A DNA stretch of 64,000 nucleotides from positions 79,501 through 143,500 of the forward strand of contig NC_036446.1 of the NCBI RefSeq assembly GCF_002775205.1, in the 5' to 3' direction. How positions within the stretch are numbered: position 1 is the first letter of the stretch; each line of letters begins with the position of its first letter. Source of the stretch: Xiphophorus maculatus. Its lineage: Eukaryota > Chordata > Actinopteri > Cyprinodontiformes > Poeciliidae. The translations under genes and the position numbers were made by a program. The notes beneath the pieces were generated by a model. It did not search any database and was not told the origin of the DNA. It was given only the letters and a program-made list of their open reading frames with translations. This document shows, one piece after another, positions 12,001 through 21,260 of the stretch.

Positions 12001-15000
12001 ATGGAAACTAGGAATACATGGAGATGGATTTTAATTTGTGCAATAAGACAAAACACTCCGTTTATTACTTTGTATAAATTTGTCAAACAGCCGTGATGTT
12101 ACAATATAAAGACGTTGTCTTGATCCATCCATTGTCTTCCCAGAGATAGACAGGACAAACAACCATGCACACACACACTCACTCACACACCAGGGAGAGT
12201 TTATACAGACCAGTTAACCTGACAGTCATGTTTTTGGCCGGAGAACCCGGACAGAACCCACCACGCACAGGAAGAACATGCAACCCAGAACCCAGAACCT
12301 TCTTGCTGCAAGGCAACAGTGTAGCTGTTGCCTTGCAATATCTTGATATATTTATTAAATTTTATATATTGAAAAATAAATATGCTAACAAAAATAGCGC
12401 TTATTATTAAAAAGCAACATGCACTAAAGTACTGAAAGCTGGTACCGTTGAGTACCGACACCGATTCCCAAGTACCAGAAATTGGTACCGAATTGATTTA
12501 AGTGTCAAAGCTTCCCATCCGGAGCCTCAGACTCGCTGTGGGCGACCACTGGGCAGGACCTGCTAGTCATAATGACCTGTTCTTGTTCGGTTCTTCTGTT
12601 ATTGTGGGAGCCAATCGCAGCCTTCCTGGCTGAGCCAATCGCAGCCTTCCTGGCTGAGCCAATCGCAGCCTTCCTGGCTCAGCCAATCGCAACCTTGCTG
12701 GCTCAGCCAATCGCAGCCTTCCTGGCTCAGCCAATCGCAGCCTTCCTGGCTGAGCCAATCGCAGCCTTCCTGGCTGAGCCAATCGCAGCCTTCCTGGCTG
12801 AGCCAATCGCAGCCTTCCTGGCTGAGCCAATCGCAGCCTTCCTGGCTGAGCCAATCGCAGCCTTCCTGGCTGAGCCAATCGCAGCCTTCCTGGCTGAGCC
12901 AATCGCAGCCTTGCTGGCTCAGCCAATTGCAGCCTTCCTGGCTGAGCCAATCGCAGCCTTCCTGGCTCAGCCAATCGCAGCCTTGCTGGCTCAGCCAATC
13001 GCAGCCTTCCTGGCTGAGCCAATCGCAGCCTTGCTGGCTCAGCCAATCGCAGCCTTCCTGGCTCAGCCAATCGCAGCCTTCCTGGCTCAGCCAATCGCAG
13101 CCTTCCTGGCTCAGCCAATCGCAGCCTTCCTGGCTCAGCCAATCTAAGCCTTTTGAGCAGCAGCTGAAAGCAACAATGAAGAGAAAGAGGAGAAAAGCCA
13201 AAGACAGCAGCAGGTTGGGGTCGGTCTCACCTCTTCGTGTGGCGCTCTGCAGCGCCTCCTCGATGCGCTGTAGCTCCCTCTGCTTCGCCTCCTGCTGGTA
13301 GCGCTCCTCCTTCGCTGCATCGTACTTTATCGCTGGGGAAGACAAAAGGCTTTGTTGAACATGAGAAAGCAGCTGGATGGACCTGCAGAAACGACGCTGA
13401 TTAACCCCAGAAGAAGAATCACTAGCAGCTAAAAACACAAGCAGGTCTAAACAGCAGCAAACCAGACGTTCTGGCAGAAACTCCTCCAGTCCAACTGGTT
13501 TCACTGGATCTGTTCTCTCTGCAGCCGACTGTTGCAAGGAGTCAAGGTTGATAACTGGGATCAGTTGGAATGCATATGTGATGGAGATGAAATGATTTCT
13601 TTGTAAAGCGACTTCAGACAATATTTGTTGTGAATTGGCGCTTTATATGCAACGTGAACCAGCTGATGGACCTCTGGTGTACTCCTGGTTCTGAGGAAAA
13701 CCGGTTCAACCCAGAGTCCAGACCCAGCTGCCCCCAGATCAGCCAGCAGCAGAATGGAGTCCAGCGTCCGGTACCGAGTCCAGACCGGTCCGTCTGAGGA
13801 GAGGCTGCTCTTCTATGGGTCATTAGCAGTTTGAGTTAGAAATGAAATGAGACGGCACCATATTGGTGAATCTATATAACGTTGAGAAATGTTGTGATGA
13901 CAATATCAGCTGTAATATCTGGCTGATTTCTTCGTCTATCTCTGTCTGGCTGGTTTCTTCCTCGGTGTGACCTTCAGCGTTTAGAGGAAGGTCAGCAGAT
14001 TCTCCTACTATATAAATGTTGGATCAGCACAACAAATATGACTTCAGAACTCTTCAAATATATTTTCCAGCAATCACTGCACTCCCTACAGTCCTTTGCA
14101 ATCTAAATATTGCGATGATCATATATTTGCAATATGTGATCAGCCCTAAACCAGACACCGGTACCGGGTCTGGACCGGTCCGCCTGACGAGCAGAAAGTT
14201 GCTTTTCTGTGGCTCATTTAAATTCATCAAGTTGATGTTCGAAAATCATTTGCTGTCTGCTCAAAATAAAAAACTGATTTCTTCAGTTTTATGAACAGAA
14301 ACCTGCTGAAAACAGGACTTGCAGCCCTAAGGTCCACAGAACTGGAAACCCAAAACACAACCTGATGAACAGGATCTGAAGCTTCAAAATAAAAGCCTCT
14401 CAGGCTTTATTTCAAAGCCAGGTGTGTTTCCTTATAGAGGTCGACCGCTTACCGTTATAAGGAGACGTTTTCAGCTGAGACTGAGCTAGAACACGCACAC
14501 ACACACCATTATGTTCAGCATGCTGTCAGCCATCTGAACACATGTTTTATTCTGATGCGTTTGTGGCTTGGGGAGAACCGGACTCGGATCAGAAGCATTT
14601 GGAGGACGGTTTCTGTTCTGACTTACTGGCTCCAGGAACAACCAACAGGTAGAGACCGTCCAGCGTGGCCACCACCGCGTCGCCGTACAGGTTCTTCCAG
14701 GGGATCTTCAACGTCAGCTTGCCTAAACCAGACAAGATGGAGAGTTAGCTGAGATCACAGCAGAATCCACGTTCTCATCAGAACCTAGTGGAGAACCGAG
14801 CAACGCGGCTTCAACACGCCATGAAACATTTCAGTAACTCTGGGCTGACGGAGCCTGGAGAAGCCTGGAGGAGCCTGGAGAAACCTGAAGGAGCCTGGAG
14901 AAACCTGAAGGAGCCTTTGTAACCCTTCTATGTTATGTTGTAACCCTGTTCCACCTGAAAATGCCTGAAGGTGTGAGTTGGTGTGGTAGAAACTCGCAGC

Positions 15001-17026
15001 TTCGGATCAAGCTGTGGACTCAACGGCTGTTCCACTGCATGAACAAATTGAAGGAACCAGGAAGGTGGAATAGTTTCTAAGATGAACAAAAGTTGCAGGC
15101 AGAATTGATCTATTTAATAGAAATAATGAATTTAAAGAATCCAGCTGTTTAACCATTTAAGGAGTCGCTAAATGCATCAGAATATCTCTTTAGCCAACAG
15201 TCCAGCATGGTGGAGGAAACAGGATGTTAGCTTTGCCCTTCAATCTAAAAGTATTAAAACAGAAACAAAAATTAGGTTCAATACTCACCAATCTGTCCAG
15301 CTTTTACTTTGAAGGGAACATCAAACTCGCTCTGAAACATAAACAAAGTCAGTTAGGGTCTGGGCCTGAAGGGCCCCATGAGGTTCTGAGCCGCTCTGAG
15401 CCGCCACCAGCTCGCTCATGTGACCTGCTGCTAGCTGCAGGGATGATGATGATGATGATGATGATGGCCTATCATCAGTTTGCTTAAGGCAAGCAGCAGC
15501 AACACAAAGATGCTGCTTTTCAAAATAAAAGCAGCCTTGAGGAAGCAGGACCAGAAGACTTACCAGAGCGTTTTCCTTCACCCTCAGGTTCTCCAGAACT
15601 ACATTTCCTGCAGAAACACAGAGAACAGAATCAACCAGGTTCTGGTCACAGTTTGTCAGCTAGCAGAACTTTGTGTGGAAACAACAACGAGCATCAGCAA
15701 CTGAAGACCAGCAGCAACTGAAGACCATCAGCAACTGAAGACCAGCAGCAACTGAAGACCAGCAGCAACTGAAGACCAACAGCAACTGAAGACCAGCAGC
15801 AACTGAAGACCAACAGCAACTGAAGACCAACAGCAACTGAAGACCAACAGCAACTGAAGACCAACAGCAACTGAAGACCAACAGCAACTGAAGACCAGTA
15901 GCAACTGAAGACCAACAGCAACTGAAGACCAACAGCAACTGAAGACCAACAGCAACTGAAGACCAACAGCAACTGAAGACCAACAGCAACTGAAGACCAA
16001 CAGCAACTGAAGACCAACAGCCTCTCCGTAACGAACCGCCATCAGCTCAGCAATGCAGGTATTGATGAACCTGATCACGACCGCAGGAGAAGCTGCTGGT
16101 TCTTCTTCAGGGGATTTTCATCAGTACTGACAGTTGAATGCAGATTGGTGGAGCCTCCCAGGTGATTCATCAGGTGAAGGAATGCAGGCAGACCGGCAGG
16201 TGAGGCTGGAGAGACGCGTCAGTGTGCAGACGTGTTGGCCTGATTTTAAGCGTCATGTTCACTAATTCAGCTGTGAGGACAAGAGTCTTTTAATCTATTA
16301 TTTGCTTTTATTACTTATTTTTATTTACTAATGTTTTTTAGGGCCAACTTATACCCCTAAACATTTTACCAAGATCTTTTCAACAAAAACTGAACCAAAC
16401 AGCAAACCGAGAAGATTCAGGGCTCCATGCTGAGCAGAGCTGCAGGTGGAGCTGCAGGTGGAGCTGCAGGTGGAGCTGCAGGTGGAGCTGTTCATCTGCA
16501 GCGTTTACAATGCCAGGGTTTGAAAACATCAGCAGTGACCTCAGAACAGTAACTATTGCAGCCCATGAACCTGAGGAGGGTCAAAGGTCATCTCTAGACC
16601 ATCTGGAGTCCATTATCTTCCAGAGAGGAAAACTTCCCAGAAGTCCCAGCAGATTCAAAGGTCAGAGGTCAGAGCACGAAGCTCAGAGAAATGAGCAGTA
16701 ACCCCAGAGCTCCAGCTCAGACTGTACAAGCCTTCTTTAGCAGGTTAAAGGTTAAAGGTCTTATTTGGAAATGAAACACAGCAAAATGTGTGATGACCTC
16801 AAACCAGCTGTAAAGCACAGTGGTGGAGGGTAATGATGTGGGTCCAGTCAGGCAGAAACCAGCACAGTGCCGCATCCAGCTGGGTCAGCCCCATTTCCAG
16901 ACCTTTGGACCCTCAGCCAGGACTTCATAATGAATGAATGAATGAATGGATGAACATTATTAATCCCAGGGGGGAAACAACCCGTCCAAAACAAAAACTT
17001 CAGAGGATGGCGCCACACACACACAC

Positions 17027-17074
<48 letters not shown>

Positions 17075-17132
17075 AGGGGTAATCATCAGTTATTTTTATC
17101 AGCATTAAACACACTGAACAAATTAACATAAT

Positions 17133-17223
<91 letters not shown>

Positions 17224-17871
17224 GCTGATAAGCTGCACTATGACACGTTGCAGACTGCAACATGAACGTGCTCCGCCCAGATCTGATCCGGGATCAGTCG
17301 GTCCGCCTGCACAGGTGCATGCAGTTGGTGGGTCACTAGTTTTTGTTTCCCGGCTGCTCCGTTAAATCCATGAAGCCCAGTGAAGCGCAGGTTTTCAGTC
17401 CAGACTTCTTTCCAATAACATAAAACCCGGTTCTTACCGGAAGTTACACCTGAAAACCCGGTTCGGTTCGGGTCCAGGTTGGTCAGACTTTAATTCGGGG
17501 TACATTTGAGTTGCTGTCAGTAAATATGATCAATAATCCGTTCAAGTATAGTGGTAGAGTCGCTGTCGTTTCCGGGATTAACGGAGGATCTGCTCAATAA
17601 AGTTTAGATTCCAGCAGAAATACGAGGGATCTGTGTTTTAAATTAAAGCCGAATTAAAGGCTGGATCAAACAAACAACCATCTGCCTAACTTATTAATAG
17701 CATGGCGAATGCATGCAGTGAATAGTAATATTAACGTGTTTCTCTGTTAGCTGTGAGCTAGCAGGACTCACCTCCCCAGATCCCGATCTTCAGCTGAGAC
17801 TTGTCCAGGTTCTCCACGTAGTCCCCGATGTACCTGTTCAGGAGGTCGCTGACCAGAGACTCGAACACCAT
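1..17871 (-). CDS. vps13c: VPS13C, N-terminal part (20 exons, 3' end outside window)
   Basis: VPS13 proteins are large bridge-like lipid-transfer proteins at organelle contact sites; VPS13C works between ER and late endosomes/lysosomes or lipid droplets. I joined exons by splice sites and phase, in coding order: 17772-17871, 15564-15607, 15289-15331, 14627-14722, 13231-13332, 11328-11390, 10964-11038, 10743-10852, 10594-10653, 10451-10510, 5530-5610, 5367-5424, 4154-4281, 3971-4077, 3710-3884, 2356-2418, 2151-2280, 1982-2082, 113-255, 1-42. All phases close with no stop, giving about 593 residues. The start is [20 protein letters not shown], the chorein N-terminus. Paralogue choice rests on segments typical of VPS13[10 protein letters not shown], the basic [10 protein letters not shown] insert, [38 protein letters not shown] with FFSGWFGRK, and SQRPGAQ. 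The exon ending at 3971 uses donor GTGGGT, which restores a WWRY motif; the alternative at 3990 breaks the frame. Splicing is inferred; no transcript was seen. Confidence 0.95.
809..1852 (+). mobile_element. hAT-type DNA transposon remnant with 8-bp target duplication
   Basis: The ends are inverted: the left begins CATAGGTGTCAAACTC and the reverse complement of the right end begins CAGGGGTGTCAAACTC. Both ends are followed inward by GGCCC-rich sequence. The 8-bp duplication CTCTAGAG flanks it at 801-808 and 1853-1860. Inside, 1220-1430 encodes a short piece resembling a hAT transposase C-terminus ([20 protein letters not shown]), ending at a stop. Most of the transposase is missing, so this is an internally deleted, non-autonomous copy in a vps13c intron. 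Confidence 0.88.
1859..1970. repeat. 16-bp minisatellite, 7 copies, next to a vps13c splice donor
   Basis: Seven units of AGAGTCTCTACCTGTC (the last ends GGT) lie between the hAT remnant and the exon at 1982-2082. On the gene strand each unit carries CAG-GTAGAG, nearly the same as the real donor CAG-GTAGAC at 1981/1982. Confidence 0.95.
2419..3709. other. vps13c intron without recognisable element
   Basis: This is AT-rich intron sequence. I see no gene, repeat array or transposon end that I can support. Confidence 0.6.
4282..5366. other. vps13c intron without recognisable element
   Basis: This is intron sequence with one short CA run near 4632. Open frames here are short and have no family resemblance. 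Confidence 0.6.
5611..7480. other. Start of large vps13c intron, with a dispersed repeat at about 6868-6990
   Basis: No gene is seen. The stretch 6868-6990 recurs in diverged form at about 26,720-26,830: both contain TTTTCTAGAAGTTTGT, then GCTGAATGCT, then CCATGTTTGG and a run of AGAACC. It is therefore a dispersed repeat of unassigned family. Unrelated open frames on the minus strand at 6301-7094 show no domain. Confidence 0.55.
7490..10200 (+). mobile_element. Degenerate DIRS-like retrotransposon with inverted terminal sequences
   Basis: The left end (about 7,490-7,640) and the reverse complement of the right end (about 10,030-10,170) match. They share in order CACTGAATGATC, GAGCAGGTCGAG, AATCACAA, GTGACTCTATA, AGTCACATGA and GCGCTCAATCCCT. 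A further GGTTCTATGAATC copy lies near 9,960. Inside, 9,371-9,650 encodes [20 protein letters not shown], typical of the first ORF of fish DIRS elements. No tyrosine recombinase or RT was found, so the copy is incomplete. It is split by a younger element at 8285-9316. Outer borders are approximate. Confidence 0.72.
8285..9316 (+). mobile_element. 1.03-kb DNA transposon with 2-bp target duplication and THAP-like remnant (copy 1)
   Basis: Inverted ends GGGCTCTTTGCACC and GGTGCAAAGAGCCC bound the element, and AT flanks it on both sides. A second copy in opposite orientation lies at 57,759-58,782. At about 8,451-8,590 the plus strand encodes [14 protein letters not shown], then [15 protein letters not shown], which resembles the second half of a THAP zinc-binding domain; the usual Cys of the CSLHF motif is Tyr. 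On the opposite strand at 9,150 a short [10 protein letters not shown] exon ends at a GTGAG donor. No complete transposase is present. Confidence 0.75.
10231..10282. repeat. Inverted repeat, 24-bp arms
   Basis: Arms 10231-10254 and 10259-10282 pair with one mismatch around a 4-base loop. A second short palindromic pair (CTGGTTCCAG / CTGGAACCAG) follows within 45 bp. The element lies in a vps13c intron. Confidence 0.85.
10567..10591. repeat. (TG)n microsatellite
   Basis: An uninterrupted TG run lies just outside the donor of the vps13c exon 10594-10653. Confidence 0.9.
11468..12510 (+). mobile_element. BED-zinc-finger hAT transposon remnant
   Basis: The region starts with GGTACTGAATTC-like and ends with GGTACCGAATTG-like sequence, with several GGTACC motifs near both ends. 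At about 11,715-11,835 the plus strand encodes [13 protein letters not shown] followed by [13 protein letters not shown]. This matches the C-x2-C...H pattern of BED fingers at the start of hAT transposases. The frame is then broken and the rest of the transposase is lacking. I could not find a clean target duplication, so borders are approximate. Confidence 0.6.
12609..13145. repeat. 24-bp minisatellite, about 22-23 copies, each with a CCAAT box
   Basis: The unit is AGCCAATCGCAGCCTTCCTG plus GCTG or GCTC. Every copy keeps AGCCAATCG (one has AGCCAATTG). The array lies in the vps13c intron just after exon 13231-13332. As 24 is divisible by three and the unit lacks stops, several long spurious open frames cross it on both strands. 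Confidence 0.97.
13333..14626. other. vps13c intron with a locally repeated segment
   Basis: Segments near 13,770-13,835 and 14,158-14,222 share a pattern: GTACCG, then GACCGGTCCG, then a Cys-poor stretch ending in a TGG/TGGG-TCATT motif. They are two diverged copies of an unassigned short repeat. No gene is seen. Confidence 0.5.
15703..16019. repeat. 17-bp minisatellite, about 18 copies
   Basis: The unit is CTGAAGACCAACAGCAA, with CAG/CAA and AGTAG variants, in vps13c intron 1. Open frames of about 110 codons over it are artefacts of the repeat. Confidence 0.95.
16437..16491. repeat. 12-bp tandem repeat, 4 copies
   Basis: The unit is GCTGCAGGTGGA, in vps13c intron 1. Confidence 0.9.
17014..17070. 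repeat. (AC)n microsatellite
   Basis: An almost pure AC run of 57 bp with one G interruption, in vps13c intron 1. It is 63 bp from a longer TG run, so the two are inverted relative to each other. Confidence 0.97.
17134..17218. repeat. (TG)n microsatellite
   Basis: A pure TG run of about 85 bp, complementary to the AC run at 17014-17070. Confidence 0.97.
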
Positions 17872-18070
17872 GGCTGGAAGCTGCTGACGGACCCGCCGAG
17901 GGTCGCGGGCTGTCTGCACCTGACTTCCGGGCTGCGAGGATCGACTCGATCTGGGATCTACAGGCGCTGTCTGCAGGCGTGTGTGTCTGTGGAGAGAGAG
18001 GCTGGTCAGTCAGGTGACGGTGAGTCAGGAGGAACTGGGAGGATCTCCGCCATGTTTCTCACGTGATGAT
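17872..18070 (-). promoter_or_regulatory. vps13c: Probable vps13c 5' UTR and TATA-less promoter
   Basis: Directly upstream of the vps13c ATG (17871) is GC-richer sequence without a TATA box. On the gene strand it has an ETS-type CCGGAAGT (17923-17930). The plus strand shows a YY1-like CGCCATGTT (18048-18056), and a palindromic E-box TCACGTGA lies at 18059-18066. This motif set is usual for broadly expressed vertebrate promoters. The transcription start is not determined, and a non-coding first exon further upstream is possible. Confidence 0.5.
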
Positions 18071-19436
18071 AACTCATAAATAGAAACAATTCATTTCAAT
18101 CTGCACTCCATGATGATCACTGTACTACGGAAGCCTGGAGCTGCCAAAAGAACTCTGCAGTCACATTGGGGAAACTTTAATTTTTCAAAGAATATAACGT
18201 CATGTTAATACAATTGACATACTTATCATGCACTAACAAAAACTTTCATGTTGCCACAATATAATATTCTTATTGCAGTAACATGGTCAACAAACAAAAA
18301 CATTATGAAGTTTTCACCTTTTTATGACATGTAGCTCAATTTTTATTTGGTCGGTTTGTGGCCCAAGTTTAAACCTTTTGGCCGTAACTGAAATTGTGTG
18401 AAACTCTGAAGATCCTGTAAAACACCAAACTTGCCGCAGAGCCTGGCAGTGGCAGCATCATGCCTTCGGGCCTCGGTGGAGCTGGAGGGAACCGTGAAAT
18501 TCCTTGGTAACTAAAGATACTTTGGTTCCCAGAGCAGATCCTGGTCCACTCAGGGAAGCCTGCAAAACCAGCCCAGATCATAATACCTCCACCACTGTGC
18601 TATTTCTGGTTTCCTCCATCTCCTGTCTGGTCTGGTCTCTCCAGAGGACACTGTCCCAGAAGTCTCGTCTCTGCTAACTTCAGTGTGGCAGCCATCTTGT
18701 TTCTGGAGAGAACAGGTTTTCTCAATCAGCCGTTCCAGACTTTTTATTATTTATTTTTTTATCAGGTTTTTGACTTTTGGCCTGTTGACCTCTTCCTGTT
18801 ACTATGGCGACAGTCCAGCCACTTCTAACAGGAAGTGAACAAAGTAAACATGTGCATTAAGCTGGTTTCCATAATCAATCAGCGGTCTGATTAAACCTGT
18901 GCCGCCTGCAGCTCCAGCGTCTCGCCTCATCTGTGCTGAGTGCAGCTGTGATGTCATCAGCATGTCACTCTTCAGAGAATCGGCGCCATGTTTGCAGATA
19001 GCAACTAATGAGCTGCAGGAAGCAGCAGATTGGCAGTAATGGAGGAAGCAGTCGAGCTAATGTTCTCCAATCACAGCAACAGAGAGCGAGATTACTGGCT
19101 CTAATGAGCGCGCTCAGTCCCAACCGCCGTCCTCACAACACCGGATCAGCTGACGGGACGACATGTGACTCCTCACAATGAAGCACATTCACATCCACAT
19201 GTTTTCACCCAGAAACAGAGCAGATGAGAAACAAGAACCGGGTTCCGGTCCAAACTGACATGAACCGATTCCTGGGTTTAGAAGCTGGACTGGATACAAA
19301 TCCTGGGTTCTTTTCAGTCAGAGAAGAAAGTGAAGCCAGAATTCATCACATGGAAAAGAAAAACTCAAGCAGCAGCTTCACCAGTTCTAGATTTGGCAGC
19401 AATGAACCGGATCAGAACTGCGGTTCATTGCTGGAG
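18071..19436. other. Intergenic sequence upstream of vps13c
   Basis: I see no gene or transposon end here. The open frame at 19224-19538 runs into the minisatellite that follows and has no family resemblance. Confidence 0.6.
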
Positions 19437-20410
19437 TTGAGTCCTAGAGTTCTCTGGACCGGAAATCTGGACCGGAACTCTAGAACTCTGAACCAGAACT
19501 CTAGAACTCTGGACCAGAACTCTGGATCGAAACTCTAGAACTCTGGACCAGAACTCTGGATCAGAACTCTGGACCAGAACTCTGGACCAGAACTCTAGAA
19601 CTCTGGACCAGAACTCTGGATCGGAACTCTAGAACTCTGGACCAGAACTCTAGAACTCTGGACCAGAACTCTGGATCGGAACTCTAGAACTCTGGACCAG
19701 AACTCTAGAACTCTGGACCAGAACTCTGGATCAGAACTCTGGACCAGAACTCTGGACCAGAACTCTAGAACTCTGGACCAGAACTCTGGATCGGAACTCT
19801 AGAACTCTGGGCCACAACTCTAGAACTCTGGACCAGAACTCTGGATCAGAACTCTAGAACTCTGGATCAGAACTCTAGAACTCTGGACCAGAACTCTGGA
19901 TCGGAACTCTAGAACTCTGGACCAGAACTCTAGAACTCTGGACCAGAACTCTGGATCAGAACTCTGGACCAGAACTCTGGACCAGAACTCTAGAACTCTG
20001 GACCAGAACTCTGGATCGGAACTCTAGAACTCTGGACCAGAACTCTAGAACTCTGGACCAGAACTCTGGACCAGAACTCTAGAACTCTGGACCAGAACTC
20101 TGGATCAGAACTCTGGACCAGAACTCTGGACCAGAACTCTAGAACTCTGGACCAGAACTCTGGATCGGAACTCTAGAACTCTGGACCAGAACTCTAGAAC
20201 TCTGGACCAGAACTCTGGATCAGAACTCTAGAACTCTTCACCAGAACTCTGGAACTCTGGATCAGAACTCTAGAACTCTGGATCAGAACTCTAGAACTCT
20301 TCACCAGAACTCTGGAACTCTGGATCAGAACTCTAGAACTCTGGATCAGAACTCTAGAACTCTTCACCAGAACTCTGGAACTCTGGATCAGAACTCTGGA
20401 CAAGAACTCA
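19437..20410. repeat. AACTCTAGAACTCTGGACCAG-type minisatellite, nearly 1 kb
   Basis: A 21-bp unit (AACTCTAGAACTC-TGGACCAG) alternates with a 13-bp short form (AACTCTGGACCAG) and GGATCGG variants. Together they make higher-order blocks. A TTCACC variant appears at the right end (20,230-20,380). Confidence 0.95.
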
Positions 20411-20524
20411 TCCCTTCATCTGTTCTCATCCGCTCCAGCTAAATCAACATTTTCTAAATGGTTTTTAATTTTCTCACTGACTAGCAGTCATTTATTATTA
20501 TTGATATTTACTGGTATTAATCAA

Positions 20525-20625
20525 ATCAAAAAATGTAATCAAATTTTATTTGTATAGCACATTTCAGCAGCCAGGCATTTCAAAATGCTTTACATCATAT
20601 CAAACACAGAAACACAATCACCAAA
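20525..20625 (-). mobile_element. 3' tail of a LINE-like repeat
   Basis: AATCAAATTTTATTTGTATA, then GCACATTTC and CATTTCAAAATGCTTTACA, is the reverse of the tail seen on the plus strand at about 23,245-23,330. A third relative lies at about 57,020-57,130. The family is not assigned. Confidence 0.65.
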
Positions 20626-21260
20626 CAAACCAAATTATTACCAAACATTTGAAGCCATTTTCCCCTAAAACAACCCAGATTATCCAGAATCCAGAATCTG
20701 GACCGTCCGGCTAGTTCTGGAGAGCCTCAACCAAATTTTGAATTGAAAACTGACCTTTTGGTTTTGACTTTGCAGTCGGTTTGAGTCCCATCAACTATAT
20801 TTTTGTTGTGCTTGTCAGACCGTTTTTCTTCTTATTATTTGCTTTCAGTCCTCTCAGATCTTCTCAACTTCTATGCACCACAAGTCTAAAACAAACTTTC
20901 TGAAAACTGCAAAACAGCTGAAACCCTGAGTATCTTTAAATCTGACACCAACTGGTTAGAGCTGATTCATGAGAACTGGGATGTCGCTCATTTCAGCTCC
21001 TTCTGTTTTGCTGCTGTAACGTTTTATGTTTTCATAAAGCATCTGACTTCTCTTTCAGCATTTATACCTTGATTGTCTTCATGTCTGGAAACCTTTTTAG
21101 TTTTGTTAATGATCGTAGCATGGACAGCAGATTGTTAAAAAAAACTTGATTTGATTTCAAAATGCATCCATCAGTCAGTCTGTCTGTCTGTGTCAGAAAT
21201 ATACAGACATGTAAAATAATTCCTGTACATTTATGCAGACACATCTAATTATTCAATTTA
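20626..21260. other. Intergenic sequence, nothing recognised
   Basis: No gene, RNA or transposon end that I can support. A short CTGTCTGT run lies near 21,180. Confidence 0.55.

Noticed and set aside
12567-13301. Long open frames of 124-340 codons on both strands with perfect 8-residue repeats
   Set aside because: They come from the 24-bp minisatellite lacking stop codons. Only the 34-codon vps13c exon inside is supported as coding.
15660-16078. Three overlapping minus-strand frames of about 110 codons ([16 protein letters not shown] repeats)
   Set aside because: Artefact of the 17-bp minisatellite; all three frames are open.
1-17871. Assignment to vps13a or vps13d instead of vps13c
   Set aside because: The basic insert after exon 6, the [13 protein letters not shown] segment and the SGWFGRK region match VPS13C features; VPS13A lacks the basic insert.
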